Assembly (NCBI GenBank): GCA_019321725.1 | Contig: CM033107.1 | Location: 16,235,445-16,299,444, forward strand | DNA: 64,000 nt | Reading direction: 5' to 3' | DNA from: Paulownia fortunei | Taxonomy: Eukaryota > Streptophyta > Magnoliopsida > Lamiales > Paulowniaceae | In this document: positions 44,170 through 55,922 of the stretch, in pieces | How positions within the stretch are numbered: position 1 is the first letter of the stretch | Layout of the letters: every line of letters begins with the position of its first letter | Made by a program: the position numbers and the translations under genes | Notes under the pieces: model-generated | Told to the model about the DNA's origin: nothing | Databases searched by the model: none | The model's input: only the letters and a program-made list of their open reading frames with translations

Positions 44170-46467
44170 TATAACACCCCTTAACCTAACTGCAAAACCT
44201 AAACAAGCTAATACAGTTAAGTCAAGAAATGTTAATTTTTCATCTTTACTAGAGTTATGATTTTTTTAATAAAAGTTTCCATTTTTAGCTATAAGAGAAA
44301 GAACTTGAATCATTTTAAACACACCATATACATATATCAAACCTGAGTACATCTGTTTACAAAATCATAATAGAGCGGCTTATTTAAAAACAAAATAGAG
44401 TTTTCAAAATAAACTACAAAACAGGTTGAAGCATGACATATGAACAAATCTCTGTCCGGCCGCTCTAGAGACTCAATCAACCTCTAAACCTGTACATTTC
44501 CACCTGCATCACATGAATCTAATGAGCTAAAGGCTCAGTAAGATGAAACTGATGCAATAACAAATAACATATATGCAAATCTCATAAATCATTAAATGCA
44601 ATATTTTATTTAATAACTTTCATTCATAAATCATTCTTTAGGGCCCTTGAAGTGTGGTACCTAACTAATAGCGATAGACTATAGTTTTCGGAACCTATTC
44701 ATAATGATTGGCCAATAAGAGAACTAATACGGGGTTTCCATACTTGGTCTTTCAACCTCAGGTATTAGCCGTATTCTATCTCATTCATTGTGGCTTTCCT
44801 ATATCGGTTTTTCAACCTCAAATATTTGCCACCATTTGTTGGGTCCGCTGGTCCCTCCCGCATCCCTTGTCTACCCGACCATCAATCAAGTACCATACTT
44901 CCTTTTCAAAAACCTCATTATACTCTTAATAGTGTCATGCTTCATACCATAAATGCATCAAACATTACATCATTTGACAAACAACAACAATCGCATTAAA
45001 ATATGAACAAACATTATATGATTCTTGTGATACACTAAATGAAAGCTTCAACTTACCTCAAGTCCACTTTGTGCTAGGTGAAAAGGCCAATCTCTTTGGA
45101 AGATAGGATGTGTTAAAGGCCTAACATAATCAAATCATGTACCATTTAATATCCTTTTTATAAATCATTTAGTCTATTCTAGTTAAAGTTTATATACACT
45201 TTTCAATCTTTTGTAAATAATTCCATATCAATTACATAACCTTAAAAACAATGCATACTCCATATTTTACTACTAATTCAAGACATTAAACATTAGGGCA
45301 GCCGTTAAATAACTAATAATTCGAACATAATTATTAGGACAACCCCTAAAACATGAACACAATCCGAATTAAAATGACGTAAACTTGATTCTAACTTAAA
45401 TTGATTCTAACCTTCAATTAAGCAAACTAATTGCTATTATTTTCAATCATTCAAAGAAACTTCCAAACACAATATAAGCATTACAAAATCAATAGAAACA
45501 AGTAAATTAAACAATTTCACAAGACTATCAATTTTGCTAAAAATTAGCTTAACTAGCTTGGTTTTGGCTTCAAGTGTAACTTACTTAAGTTTTCAATCAT
45601 ACAAAAGAATACTAAAACATGTAACCATCCAAGATACTACAAATTCATTATAAAAAATATTGAAAAATAATATACCTTGATTAAGTTGGATTTAGGCTTC
45701 AAAATCAACTATTTTCAAGCTTAAAATGATGGAAACTTGTTCTAGCTTGTGTTCTATGGATTCCTATAGATTGAATTAAACTTTTGTGAGCATGAGAGTG
45801 TAGAAATTTGGGAGAAACTTAGGAGAATAAGGGCTGGTCGTTTTTGAGGTGCTTCCACAAGAAATATGGATGAAAATGATTTCTTTGACCTTTCAAAGAG
45901 AGGTAAGTGGAGGGTGATGATTGGTTGCATCATTCTTGGTGTATTCTCATGCCAAAAGCCACGTTCATGGGCTAAAGAGATGATAAAAATTGATGCTTTG
46001 GTGTTATAATCAAGTGCAATGCGGTTTAGAATGGTTTTATGCAACCTAGTCAATCAACCAATCAAATTGCACCATTGTGTATACTTTTAGTTCTTAGCCA
46101 ATGTAACATATTTCAAGTAAATATTTAAACAATTAATCACTTTATCATATAACTAGTATGGAGCAATACAAATAATTCATTTTATGGCCATTCAACACAT
46201 CAATCTTCCTTGACCGAGATACCGAGCTTTTCACTGCAAAAAGGGCACTTAAGGAATATGTTAAATCAAGAAATGAAAGTTTGATCTCATATTTCATGTA
46301 CAAATGCATGTTAAATCATAACTGAAGCATATAATAACAATTATTCATGTTCGTGCAATCATGCTATTTGTATGCCATAATTCAATAATGTACATTGATT
46401 AGATACATATTCATACAAAATGCTTATTATTGGCTATGTAGGAGAGAATTGAGAATTGGGCATTACA
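44170..46467 (-). mobile_element. Solo LTR E (gypsy-1 family)
   Basis: This 2298-bp LTR in minus orientation has plus-strand ends TATAACACCCC and GGGCATTACA and closely resembles the gypsy-1 LTRs throughout. Perfect TAAAA duplications flank it (44165-44169, 46468-46472), and no internal region is present. It is therefore a solo LTR formed by recombination between the two LTRs of an inserted element. The terminal TG of the family is TA here. Confidence 0.92.
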
Positions 46468-46472
46468 TAAAA

Positions 46473-46979
46473 TCTCAATTACACCAGTTGAGCAATTATC
46501 CGTGCATTAAGCATGTCTCTCTTGACTTATAATCACCATGTCTCTCTTGATATTTAAGACTGAGTGGTATGATAAATTGTTTATGTGCACTTTGGACAAA
46601 ATCTCGATTTCCTGAAAATGAATTTCTTGAATTTGGAATTTCTCTATATTTTTCATGACTTAAATACTTCCTTTATCCTAATATAATTATATACAAATTA
46701 AATGACTCACAGATCTATTTAGAGAGTACCCAAGTGGATAGTATTTTATATTGAATTTATTTTGAAAGAAAATATTAGTCTTTATTGTTGATAACGTCCA
46801 GTTCTTTGGGCCATCGGCCTAAATTTGGTCCATTATGTATAGTAGCTTTGTGTTTTTCAACAAATTTTAACTTTTGGTGATTCGGTCTATTTAGAGCTGA
46901 ATCTAGTTGACAATGGACTCAACTTGAAAGCTGGTAACGGGAACTAACCTGCAACTAACTGAAATGGTTAGACTTGTTG
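46473..46979. other. Intergenic spacer between solo LTRs E and F
   Basis: No gene is seen. Two copies of CATGTCTCTCTTGA about 30 bp apart lie near 46513 and 46540. The first ~35 bp, together with the sequence left of 44165, form a tRNA-like A-box/B-box pair on the minus strand that solo LTR E interrupts. Confidence 0.45.
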
Positions 46980-46984
46980 GAATA
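46980..46984. repeat. Target-site duplication of solo LTR F
   Basis: GAATA pairs with GAGTA at 49257-49261 (one mismatch). Confidence 0.78.
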
Positions 46985-49256
46985 TGTAATGTCCAATTCT
47001 CTCCTACATAACCAATAATAAGTATCTTGTATGAATATGCATCTAATCAATGTGTATTATTGAATTATGGTATACAAATAGCATGATTGCACGAATTTGA
47101 ATAATTGTTATTATATGCTCTAGTTATGTTTTAACATGCATTAGTACATGAAATATGAGATCAAACTTTTGTTTCTTGATTTAACATATTCGTTAAGTGC
47201 CTTTTTGTAGTGAAAAGCTCGGTATCTCGATTAAGGAAGATTGATGTATTGAATGGCCATGAAATGAATTATTTGTATTGCTCTATACTAGTTATATGCT
47301 AAAATGATTAATTGCCTAAATATTTATTTGAAATATGTTACATTTGGATAAGAACTAAAAGTATGCAAAATTATGCAATTTGATTGGTTGGTTGACTAGG
47401 TTGCATAAAATCATTTTAAACCGCATTGCACTTGATTATAACACCAAAGCATCAATTTTTGTCATCTCTTAGCCCATGAACGTGGCTTTTGGCATGAGAA
47501 GACAACAAGCATGATGCAATCAATCATCACCCTCCACTTACCTCTCTTTGAAAGGCCAAAGAAATTATTTTCATCCATATTTCTTGTGGAAGCACCTAAA
47601 AAATGACCAGCCCTTATTCTCCTAAGTTTATCCCAAATTTCTACAGTCTCATACTCACAAAAATTGAATTTAATCCATAGGAATTCATAGAACACAAACT
47701 AGAACAAGTTTCACCCTTTTTAAGCTTGAAAACCATTGATTTTGAAGGTTAATTCCAACTTAATCAAGGTATATTCTTTTTCAATGTTTCTTATGATGAA
47801 TTTGTAGTATTTTGGATGGTTACATATTTTAGTATGTTTTTGTATGATTGAAAACTTAAGTAAGTTACACTTGAAGCCAAAACTAAATTAATTAAGCTAG
47901 TTTTTATCAAAATTGATAGTCTTGTGAAATTGTTTAATTTACTTATTTTTATTGATTTTGTAATGCTTATATTGTGTTTGAAGGTGCCTACAAATGATTG
48001 TGAACAATAGCAATTAGTTTGCTAATTGAAGGTTATAATCAATTTAAGTTAGAATCAAGTTTACATCATTTTAATTCGGATTGTGTTCATATTTTAGGGA
48101 TTGCCCTAATAATTATGTTTGAATTATTAGTTATTTAATGGTTTCCCTAATGTTTAATGTCTTAAATTAGTAGTAAAATATGGAGTATGCATTGTTTTTA
48201 AGGTTATGTAATTGATATGGAATTATTTACAAAAGATTAAAAAGTGTATATGAACTTTAACTAGAATAAACTAAATGATTTATAAAAAAGATATTAAATA
48301 GTACATGATTTGATTATGTTAGGCTTTTAACACATCCTATCTTTCAAACATATTGGTCTTTTCACTTGCTATAAAGTGGACTTGAGGTAAGTTGGAACTT
48401 TCAATTACTGCATCACAAGAATCATATAATTGTTGTTCATGTTTTAATGTGATTGTCATTATTTGTCAATGATATAATGTTTGATGCCTTTATGGTTTAT
48501 GAAGCATGATACTATTAATGATATAATAAAGTTTTCTTGAAAAAGAAGTATGGTACTTGATTGATGGTCGGGTAGACAAAGGACGAGGGAGGGACCGGCG
48601 AACCCAACAAATGATGGCAAATACTTGAGGTTGAAAAACCGATATAAAAAAGCCACAATGAATGAGATAGAATACGGTTAATACCTGAGGTTGAAAGACC
48701 AAGTATGAAAACCCCGTATTATTTCTCTTATTGGCCAATCATTATGAACAGGTTCCGAAAACCACGGTCTATCATTATTAGTTAGGTACCACACTTCAAG
48801 GGCCCTAAAGAATGATTTATGAAAGAAAGTTATTAAATTGAATACTGCATTTAATTATTTATGTGATTTGTATGTACGCTATTTGTTATTGCATCAGTTT
48901 CACCTTATTGAGCCTTTAGCTCATTAGATTTATGTGAAGCAGGTGGAAATGTACAGGTTTAGAGGTTGACTGAGTCTCCAGAGTGGTCGGACAGAGATTT
49001 GTTCATATGCCATGCTTCGAGTTATTTTGTATCATATTTTGAAAATTCTATTTTGTTTTTAAATAAGCCGCTCTGTACTTAGTTTTGATATATGTATATG
49101 GTGTGTTTAAAATGATTCAAGCTCTTTCTCTTATAGCTAAAAATGGGAACTTATATTAAAGACCATAACTCTAGTAATGATGAAAAAAAATTAATATTTC
49201 TTGATTTAACTGTATCAGCTTGTTTAGCCTCTACAGTTAGGTTAAGGGGTGTTACA
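46985..49256 (+). mobile_element. Solo LTR F (gypsy-1 family)
   Basis: This 2272-bp LTR in plus orientation starts TGTAATGTCC and ends AGGGGTGTTACA. It is flanked by GAATA (46980-46984) and GAGTA (49257-49261), a 5-bp duplication with one mismatch. It has no PBS or coding region. It lies opposite in orientation to solo LTR E, about 0.5 kb away. Confidence 0.9.
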
Positions 49257-49289
49257 GAGTAGCGTCCACGTCCACCTCCCAAAAAATGT

Positions 49290-49375
49290 TTACGTTGGGC
49301 AAATCAATCTACTCAGAACTAAAAGACATATTTCCCTTGGGCAAATCAGTCTACTTAGAGCTAAATCCACATCTC
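49290..49375. repeat. Short tandem duplication (about 45 bp)
   Basis: Two imperfect copies of TTGGGCAAATCAATCTACT, each followed by an AGAACTAAA-like string, lie in tandem just right of solo LTR F. Confidence 0.75.
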
Positions 49376-49401
49376 AATGAATTAAACTTCGAACTAGTAA
49401 C

Positions 49402-49565
49402 AAATTATAATTAAATTAATAGGTTTGTTAATGTTAAAGCTAATAGAGGATATAAAAATAGCTTAACCAAAGTAAAAAGTTATAAATTGTAATTGAATTA
49501 ATAGGTTTGTTAATGTTAAAGCCAATAGAGGATATAAAAATAGCTTAACCAAAGTAAAAAGTTCC
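49402..49565. repeat. 82-bp tandem duplication
   Basis: Two adjacent copies of an 82-bp unit containing AATAGGTTTGTTAATGTTAA and AGCTTAACCAAAGTAAAAAG differ at only a few positions. No coding function is seen. Confidence 0.92.
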
Positions 49566-49612
49566 GTAGAATGGAATAATGCATATATCTAATTGATGTG
49601 TATGAAAATTGC

Positions 49613-49646
49613 ATTTATTTTATTTATTTATTTATTTATTTTTATT
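49613..49646. repeat. (TTTA)n microsatellite
   Basis: A run of TTTA units; a simple sequence repeat. Confidence 0.95.
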
Positions 49647-49659
49647 TGAGCCGAATAAA

Positions 49660-50282
49660 TAATTAAATCAGATTCAAGAGTAAGTTGATAGTGCAAATCC
49701 AATAAGAGATTCGAGCGGCCCAAAGATACAAAATATTTACCTGATGTGGCAACAAGGCCCATGAGACTTATATGATATCAAAGGTTTATGAGGCCCAAGT
49801 CCCAAAATAAATAGGTATATATAGCCCCAATCTCCACATTTACAAGGTACGCAATTATAATTCACGCTTTGAGTTAGTGCTTATTCTCTTGGATATTTAC
49901 TAACTTAAGCATAAGAGAAGCTTTCCTGAAACAACCTCAAGGCCTTACTAACTATCTGTTCGTGCTGCAAGAAAGGATCTCATCTTTAGGAATCGCAAGT
50001 TCGTAGACACGTGTCAAATATTTGTGGACACAACTTAGTATATAAAAAATCGCAGCATCATTTTGACAATGTATGTCAGAAACCTTGCCACAACATTGAG
50101 AATGCAGATATGCATAAGAGCTAGAGAAACCAACACACAAAAAGTAGCTATCAGAGCTTGGAGACAAAAACGATGGAGGAAATCAACAACATTAGGAAGC
50201 ACCGGTAGGACCGGAGTAGCAGCCCCCAGCAGGAGGCTCGCGCCAGGACATGGAGGTTCGACTCACGCAGGAGGAGCTACGT
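49660..50282 (+). mobile_element. LTR end and leader fragment, possibly Tat-type Ty3
   Basis: GGTATATATAGCCCC at 49814-49828 looks like an LTR TATA box. The text after it (CTTATTCTCTTGG, then ACTAACTTAAGCATA near 49900) resembles the R-U5 end of Tat-lineage LTRs, where ACTTAAGCATC-like wording is common. A GC-richer stretch follows at 50165-50282 and could be the start of gag (ATG near 50172), but it has a stop after 11 codons. It ends abruptly at another LTR start at 50283. Confidence 0.4.
49816..49823 (+). promoter_or_regulatory. Putative TATA box in LTR fragment
   Basis: TATATATA is followed by GCCCC and precedes the likely R region. Confidence 0.4.
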
Positions 50283-51440
50283 GATAAGTGCATATTTTGA
50301 TATATTTTTGTTTTAGATCATTTATACTTTTCTTACTTTATTCTTGTTAATATTATAGTTTTATTAATGTTTTATGTTAGAGAATCAATGAACAAAAAAA
50401 GATAAAAAAGAGCCAAAATGAAACCAAAGAAGACAACACGTTTTGAGTAAGTTGGGAGATAATATTTTAATGGATCAAAAAAGCATCACAATTAGAATAA
50501 AATGGTCATTTTTGGCCTAAGTCTATCATATGTAGATTAAAATATATGCATGAAATCACTTAGACTTTGCAAGTAATTATTGGATTTGCATTAAATTCAA
50601 AATAAGCATATTTTCAAATTTGTATAGTTTTTGTATTTTGGGCATAACTCTATGTTTAAAATCCCTGTGGATCTTAATCTTACTTTATTTGAAATCTAAG
50701 AAATAGAACTACAACTTTGTTGTTGGAAGCTTAGCCCAATTCAGCCTTGATTAAAGCAGAAAATTTGTTTGAGTGTGTATATTGGAATAGATCTATTTAT
50801 GCTGACACATCTCATTAAATCAAGCATAAATTTATCCCTAGTGGTTAGAATTAGGTGATTTAAGTTGAAAAATGAAACTAACAAATAAATATACAGCTTT
50901 TATATTGATTAATTTTTCAAAATCAGCTGATTTCATTGAGAAAAATATGTTACAAAAATTAGATCTGAAAATGACATGTCAATTTAGAGCATATTTGAAG
51001 TAAATTTGGAGTGTTTTTAGAGTGAATTTGAAAATGTCAATTTAGACACTATTCTACTATAAATAGAGGTTCTTGGATATCATTGAGGACACAAAAATAT
51101 AAAAAACCCATAATGGGAGGAAGAAAGTTTTATTATTGTCTTTCTTTAGGCTAAATTTTTTAGTAGTAATATAAGTTTTCTAATAATAATAAACAAGTAT
51201 TATGTAGTTTATCTTCTATTTATAGTCTTTTCTACTTTTATTATATTTTTTAAAATTTTATTTAGCAGAGCAGAAAGGGTAAATTCTCTTGATGGAGAAA
51301 GAGGAATGATTATAAAGGTGCATAATATTTAAAAGTGTTGTATTATTATTAATTATGTATGAATTGTGTGTATAATTTATCCATCAGGAGCATCATATGG
51401 ATAATGATAATGATGTGTAGGTGTATCTAATGTGTATATA
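50283..51440 (+). mobile_element. LTR-like fragment starting TGATAAGTGC
   Basis: It begins TGATAAGTGCATATTTTGAT, a typical start for plant Ty3 (Athila/Tat) LTRs. It continues as AT-rich non-coding sequence with no open frame of note. It does not align obviously with the other LTRs here. The right boundary is uncertain because a minus-strand LTR fragment meets it near 51440. Confidence 0.45.
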
Positions 51441-52063
51441 TCATAAAAGATGCCAAAATTTTCCTTTGATCACTACTTGTCACAAGAAGAGTGTTTGGAA
51501 TCTTTTTGTACTAAACAGATGGCGCTGTGGTGCCTGGAATTGGCTCTGTTGCACGAGTTCTCACCTAAAGATGTCACTGCGGTGCCCTGTATAGTGCTGA
51601 GGTGCCATCATCTTTATTTTTCTCATCACTGTGGTGCCATTTTTGCCACCGTGGTGCCATCACCTCTATTTGCTTTGGGGCTGCGGTACCCTATTTGGTG
51701 CAGCAGCACGAGTCACTACACTATGAAGCCTCTTTCAATTGATGTTTCACCACTTTCAAGGATGAACTCGCTTTTAGTGTTTTCATAAGAATTATAGACC
51801 TATCTGTTAGTTTTCTCAATCTTCTTGAATTAGCTTAATATCACTTTTATAGAGAAAGATATGTTAGAAATACAAAGACTGATGCATCTAGAAGTATTTG
51901 CTGATTCTTTAACCAATTTTCCATCTTTCCCTCCATTTCTTTAATTCATAAACCTACACAAAATTATCATAAAATAAGGTATAATTGTATCAATTATAAG
52001 GCAAAAACATATGTAATTCTGCTTCTGGAGGTGTCAAAAATATCACACTTTTTGAGCCTATCA
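51441..52063 (-). mobile_element. Athila-type LTR fragment
   Basis: The minus strand begins TGATAGGCTC at 52063. It aligns with the start of the Athila H 5' LTR (60526 on), sharing GACACCTCCA and CTTATAATT blocks. It includes a cluster of GGTGCCAT-type GC-rich motifs at 51570-51710 that corresponds in position to the GACCTTGGGGGTGTCGCGGC repeats of element I. The far end is not resolved. Confidence 0.6.
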
Positions 52064-53482
52064 GTGTGTAAGTATTGAATATAGATACCTAAGCTATATT
52101 TGACTCTAACGAATGGGAGGTGGTTGAATTAAAATGCACAACTACTGAATTGACAAAATTAACTAAAACCCGAGGAGATTACAGGATTGAGTTCAGTACT
52201 AAGAAGAGTCAAGGCATTGGTTAACTATCCTATGTTGTTATGAACCTAACTTGATTGTGATTAGGAATAATGTAGGTTGTGTGAGCCATCCTATTAAGAT
52301 TGCATTAAGCTTTGTGAATTCTACTAACTTTAGGTTTTCACCTACCGCACGTACCTATGCCTATATCTTTATAGAGGTAGGTCCATGGCATATACTACTC
52401 GATCCATTATTACTACCTCACCTCTCGGTCTGAATTGTAATAATTAAAATCACCTTAAAATTAGACAAGTCTCAAGAAACATTAGAAAATAAAGCATATG
52501 CTCATCACAATAAAAACAACATTCCAGTCACAATACAAGCATCAACTCATAACTCCAAAGAAATGGCTTTTCAAGCCTTAACAAAAGTGATTTAGTTCAT
52601 ACTGAATTAATCAAGCACCAAGTGTTTCCCAACATCATGATTCATTCAAAATTCTCAAACTAAACTAAGTGAAAAAATAAATTAAAGTAAAAGATTACAA
52701 CCACTAAGTGATTCTTTACTTCTTATTCAAAATCTTCAATGCTCAATGAGGCTCTTTCTCTTCTTCTCTTCAACTCCCAAACTCCTTGGTAATGGGTGTG
52801 TGTTCTAGGTGTGGTGTGTGAAGAAATATAGAGAAATATGTTTATTTGGTGGAGAGGAAATGTAAGTGAGAATTTAGGTGTAAAGTGTGTGTGGGTGAGG
52901 AATTGTGTGTTGTATGATGTATATTATATGTTGTTTAATAAATTAAAGTAAGCATGTGTGTATCTCCCATTTTTTGTGATGTAATTGTGTGTATATAGTG
53001 TATCTAATTGAGTGTCACATGGTGTGTGAGGTTGTTGTGGTGTATAACAAAAAAGATTCTATGATATGGCTTAAATTGCCACTTGTCCCTAAAAATCCGA
53101 ACATATATTTTTTCCTATTCAGGACCACTTATTCCACAACGCGACCTTAGGGGTGTCGCGGCATGAAATCAGTCAGGACTACACTGTTAAGCCTCTTTCA
53201 ATCAATTTTTGGCCTCTTTCTAGGATGGATTGGCTTTAAGTATCTTCATATCATATTTGTGGGAAAGTTATGCTAAAAATACGACAACTTCCAAATCAGG
53301 AAATTTTCATGCACTATTGATTGTTTAACCCATTTTTTCCAAGTTTCAACTTCATTTCTTCAATTCTTGAATGTATGCAACAAATATCACAAGATAACAT
53401 ACAATGCCACCAATTATGAGATAAAACATCTAAATTTGTTCTTTTGAGAGTGTCAAAAGTATGTTAAATTATGAACTTATCA
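52064..53482 (-). mobile_element. Athila I 3' LTR, truncated at its end
   Basis: On the minus strand it starts TGATAAGTTCAT at 53482 after a polypurine tract. It matches the 5' LTR (56864-58578) to about 52064, where another LTR begins, so its last ~85 bp are missing. It has a single GACCTTAGGGGTGTCGCGGC unit near 53141, where the 5' LTR has three. Confidence 0.72.
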
Positions 53483-53497
53483 ACTATCCCTAAACTT
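53483..53497 (-). other. Polypurine tract of Athila I
   Basis: The minus strand reads AAGTTTAGGGATAGT directly before the LTR start, resembling the AAGTTTGGGGA-type tract of Athila elements. Confidence 0.6.
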
Positions 53498-54119
53498 GTC
53501 TTTCGCTCATCCTCCAACAAGGTCATAAATCAAACTAAGCATGAGTTCATAATAACTCAACTTGATCAACCAATATATTACCTCAACAATCTTTATTGCA
53601 CATAAGTCCAAAGGTTAGTCACAAAGCTAATCGAATAACATTACAAAACTTGTGCCTCATTAATCTAGTCATGAATTCAAAATGTATGTGTGTGAAGTGT
53701 TAAGTTCAAGTTTCATGCATGCATTTTTGGTATGAATTTCACAATCAATGACCGCCTTGGTCTAAGAAAGAAATCTCTTTAGTGCTCCATACGCTTGATT
53801 TTCATACACCTTCTCCACTAACATAGACACTAGACAAAGTTAGATCAATAGGACTTTAATAAGCTTGTAACATAAGGCCTAGGTTTTAGCTGCCAAGAAA
53901 TGGTAAGGATAACATAAAACAAGAGAGCTAAGTGTTCTTGCACTTTAATATCTTTACTCTCTTCCTTTCTTTTTTCTTCCTCACATTCCTCCATTTTGCC
54001 TTTTTGTGATTCATTCTTTTCATCATGTTCTTTTCGCTTCTAACCTATTTTCATCTTTTGTACACATTTTGTTTTTTCTCATTTGAAAAGAATTGTAGGC
54101 TTATTGAGAGGCTTGAAAG

Positions 54120-54590
54120 GTTTGAAAGGTTGAATTAAAATGCACAACTACTAAATTGACAAAATTAACTAAAACCCAAGGAGATTAAGGCGTTGAATTT
54201 AATACTAAGGTTAGTCATAGCATTGGTTAGCCATCCTATGTTGTTATGAACCTAGTTTAATTGTGATAAAGAATTATGTGGGTTGTGTGATGGGGGGTCT
54301 TCCTAATATAATTGGTCATCTCTCTCAAGTCGGACCAAATATACTTCTAGTAGGCCACTACAAACTATCTTACTAAGAGTGTATTGAGCAGCTTTGTGAA
54401 TTCTCCTAGATTTGGGTTTTCATACCTATGACTACCGCATGTACTTATGCCTATATCTTTGTAGGGGTCGGTTAGTGGTGTATTGAGGTTTGTAAATTCT
54501 ACTAGCTTTGGGTTTTCACACCTATGACTACCACATGTACCTATGCCTATATATTTGTAGGGGTCGGTTAACGGCATATAGTACTAGTGG
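54120..54590 (-). repeat. Embedded Athila LTR segment
   Basis: This matches 57010-57370, the end part of the Athila I 5' LTR, from TTGAATTAAAATGCACAAC to GGTCGGTTAACGGCATATAG. It lies inside the post-pol region without LTR ends. Similar short strings GGCTTGAAAGG occur just left (about 54109) and right (about 54609), which suggests a repair-type insertion. Confidence 0.65.
54393..54580. repeat. 96-bp tandem duplication inside the LTR segment
   Basis: Two copies of a 96-bp unit (TTTGGGTTTTCA, then CTATGACTACC and GTAGGGGTCGGTTA) lie in tandem. Other LTR copies (for example 57270-57360) have one unit. Confidence 0.88.
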
Positions 54591-55466
54591 TATATATGTA
54601 TTTATGTTAGGCTTGAAAGGCTCAAATGAGTATCATTTTCATGTTTTCTAGTTATCTAGGATTTTATCTCAAAGGGTAATCTTTCAAGTTCAAGAACATC
54701 ACAAAATGACCAATACAACTCATTGGAAGCAAAATCCAACACGAAGTAGCATGCAATTCACAAGATTTTGACACAATATGCTCAATAAAAATTCATCATT
54801 TATAACAAAGATCAAATACACACAAGAGTAGCAATGCAGAAAATTATAATCTTTATTTCCTCTAGACTCTATATAGTATCAATTTGGTATCATTATATGC
54901 AATCGATAATCAAGATATTCATTCAATCACAAAATATGAACTCAACTAAGTTTGTCACCAAAGCATGCTAGCTCTTGGACTTTCATCACACAAGATATGT
55001 AATTCACATACAAAGCTCCAACAGAAACTAAAAAATATTTGGCTCAATTTTTACATAAAGCTCAAACACACAAAATACAAATCCCACTCCCAACCTAAAA
55101 ATCAACATTATCTTCAATGTTAATGAATTAAAGTACAAAAAAGGTGGGAAATAGGAAACTCTCCTTTCAAATAGATGATGTTCTTGCAGTCCACAGGATA
55201 TCCACATATATCACCAAGGAGATGTTCATCTACAAATGAAACAGAGACATGAAAGCATATGGGTGAAAGCAACAAAAGTGTGAACAAAAACAAAAACAAA
55301 GTAATGCAATAGCTAAATAAAAAAAACTATACATGCCTAAATCTAGAAAGAGAACATATTTTAAAAACTAACTAAGATATTATTTAAAACCTAAGAAAAC
55401 AAAGGAGTTGGGTTGCCTCCTAAGAAGTGCTTGGTTTATAGTCGTCAGCCAGACTGTCTTCTTTAC

Positions 55467-55922
55467 TTATCCCAAATTTAAAATTAAATGTTTATCATGC
55501 CATGTCTTTGTGTGCTCTAAGAGTGTAGGTAATCCTTCGAAATAGGTAAGGCAAGGATGATTCGGAGTAGCATTAAAGGCTTTTTGGATATCAACAAGCG
55601 TGAATGGCCTTCCAAACATGGTAAAGATATACCTATCTTTTTCAGTATTAAGGATGAAAAAATCAATAGAGTATAAGAATCGATCACCATTCCCAAGCAT
55701 ATCATGAGTCACCCTAGTAGGCCTTACTTCATCTGATGCATGCTTCCTGAAATTAGACAATGATATTGAATTAATTCTTGCATTTAGATCAAATAATGTT
55801 ATTTCACAAGTAGAGTCTCGAATTGGATAAGGGATAATAAAACTCCCTAAATTAGTAAGCACTTGAGGTGGCTTTTCTTGCAAGATGGCATTGCACTTTT
55901 CAATAGTCTCACACTCCTCCAA
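55467..55922 (-). pseudogene. Athila I protease region
   Basis: This is an open minus-strand frame of 151 codons. It contains ECETIEKCNAILQEKPPQVL, then LGSFIIPYPIRDSTCEITLF and DLNARINSISLSNFRK, the segment of Athila Pol before and across the aspartic protease. The catalytic triad equivalent to DLGASI reads DLNARI, so the glycine after the aspartate is changed. A later MFGRPF-like string corresponds to LGRPF. In the family, RT follows directly; here the frame ends and post-pol spacer follows. The long open frame may mean slow decay, not function. Confidence 0.75.

Larger units (their letters stand above)
53498..55460 (-). other. Athila I post-pol region with inserted LTR piece
   Basis: Non-coding on both strands. 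On the minus strand, CACTTCTTAGGAGGCAACCC near 55390-55420 matches the text that normally follows the integrase region in Athila elements, yet here it directly follows the protease. The rest is AT-rich spacer. A ~470-bp LTR fragment is embedded at 54120-54590. Confidence 0.6.

Noticed and set aside
50063..50284. A 73-codon frame ending in a Gly/Ala-rich tail.
   Set aside because: It crosses a leader-like region into a new LTR start at 50283 and has no recognisable domain. A different frame fits a possible gag start but stops after 11 codons.
51450..51788. A 112-codon frame rich in His/Leu.
   Set aside because: It lies within an Athila LTR fragment on the opposite strand. The repeated GGTGCCAT motif generates the pattern.
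55467..55922. The long intact-looking minus frame considered as a host gene.
   Set aside because: Its text matches the Athila pre-protease and protease segment in order, and it lies between an Athila PBS and PPT.
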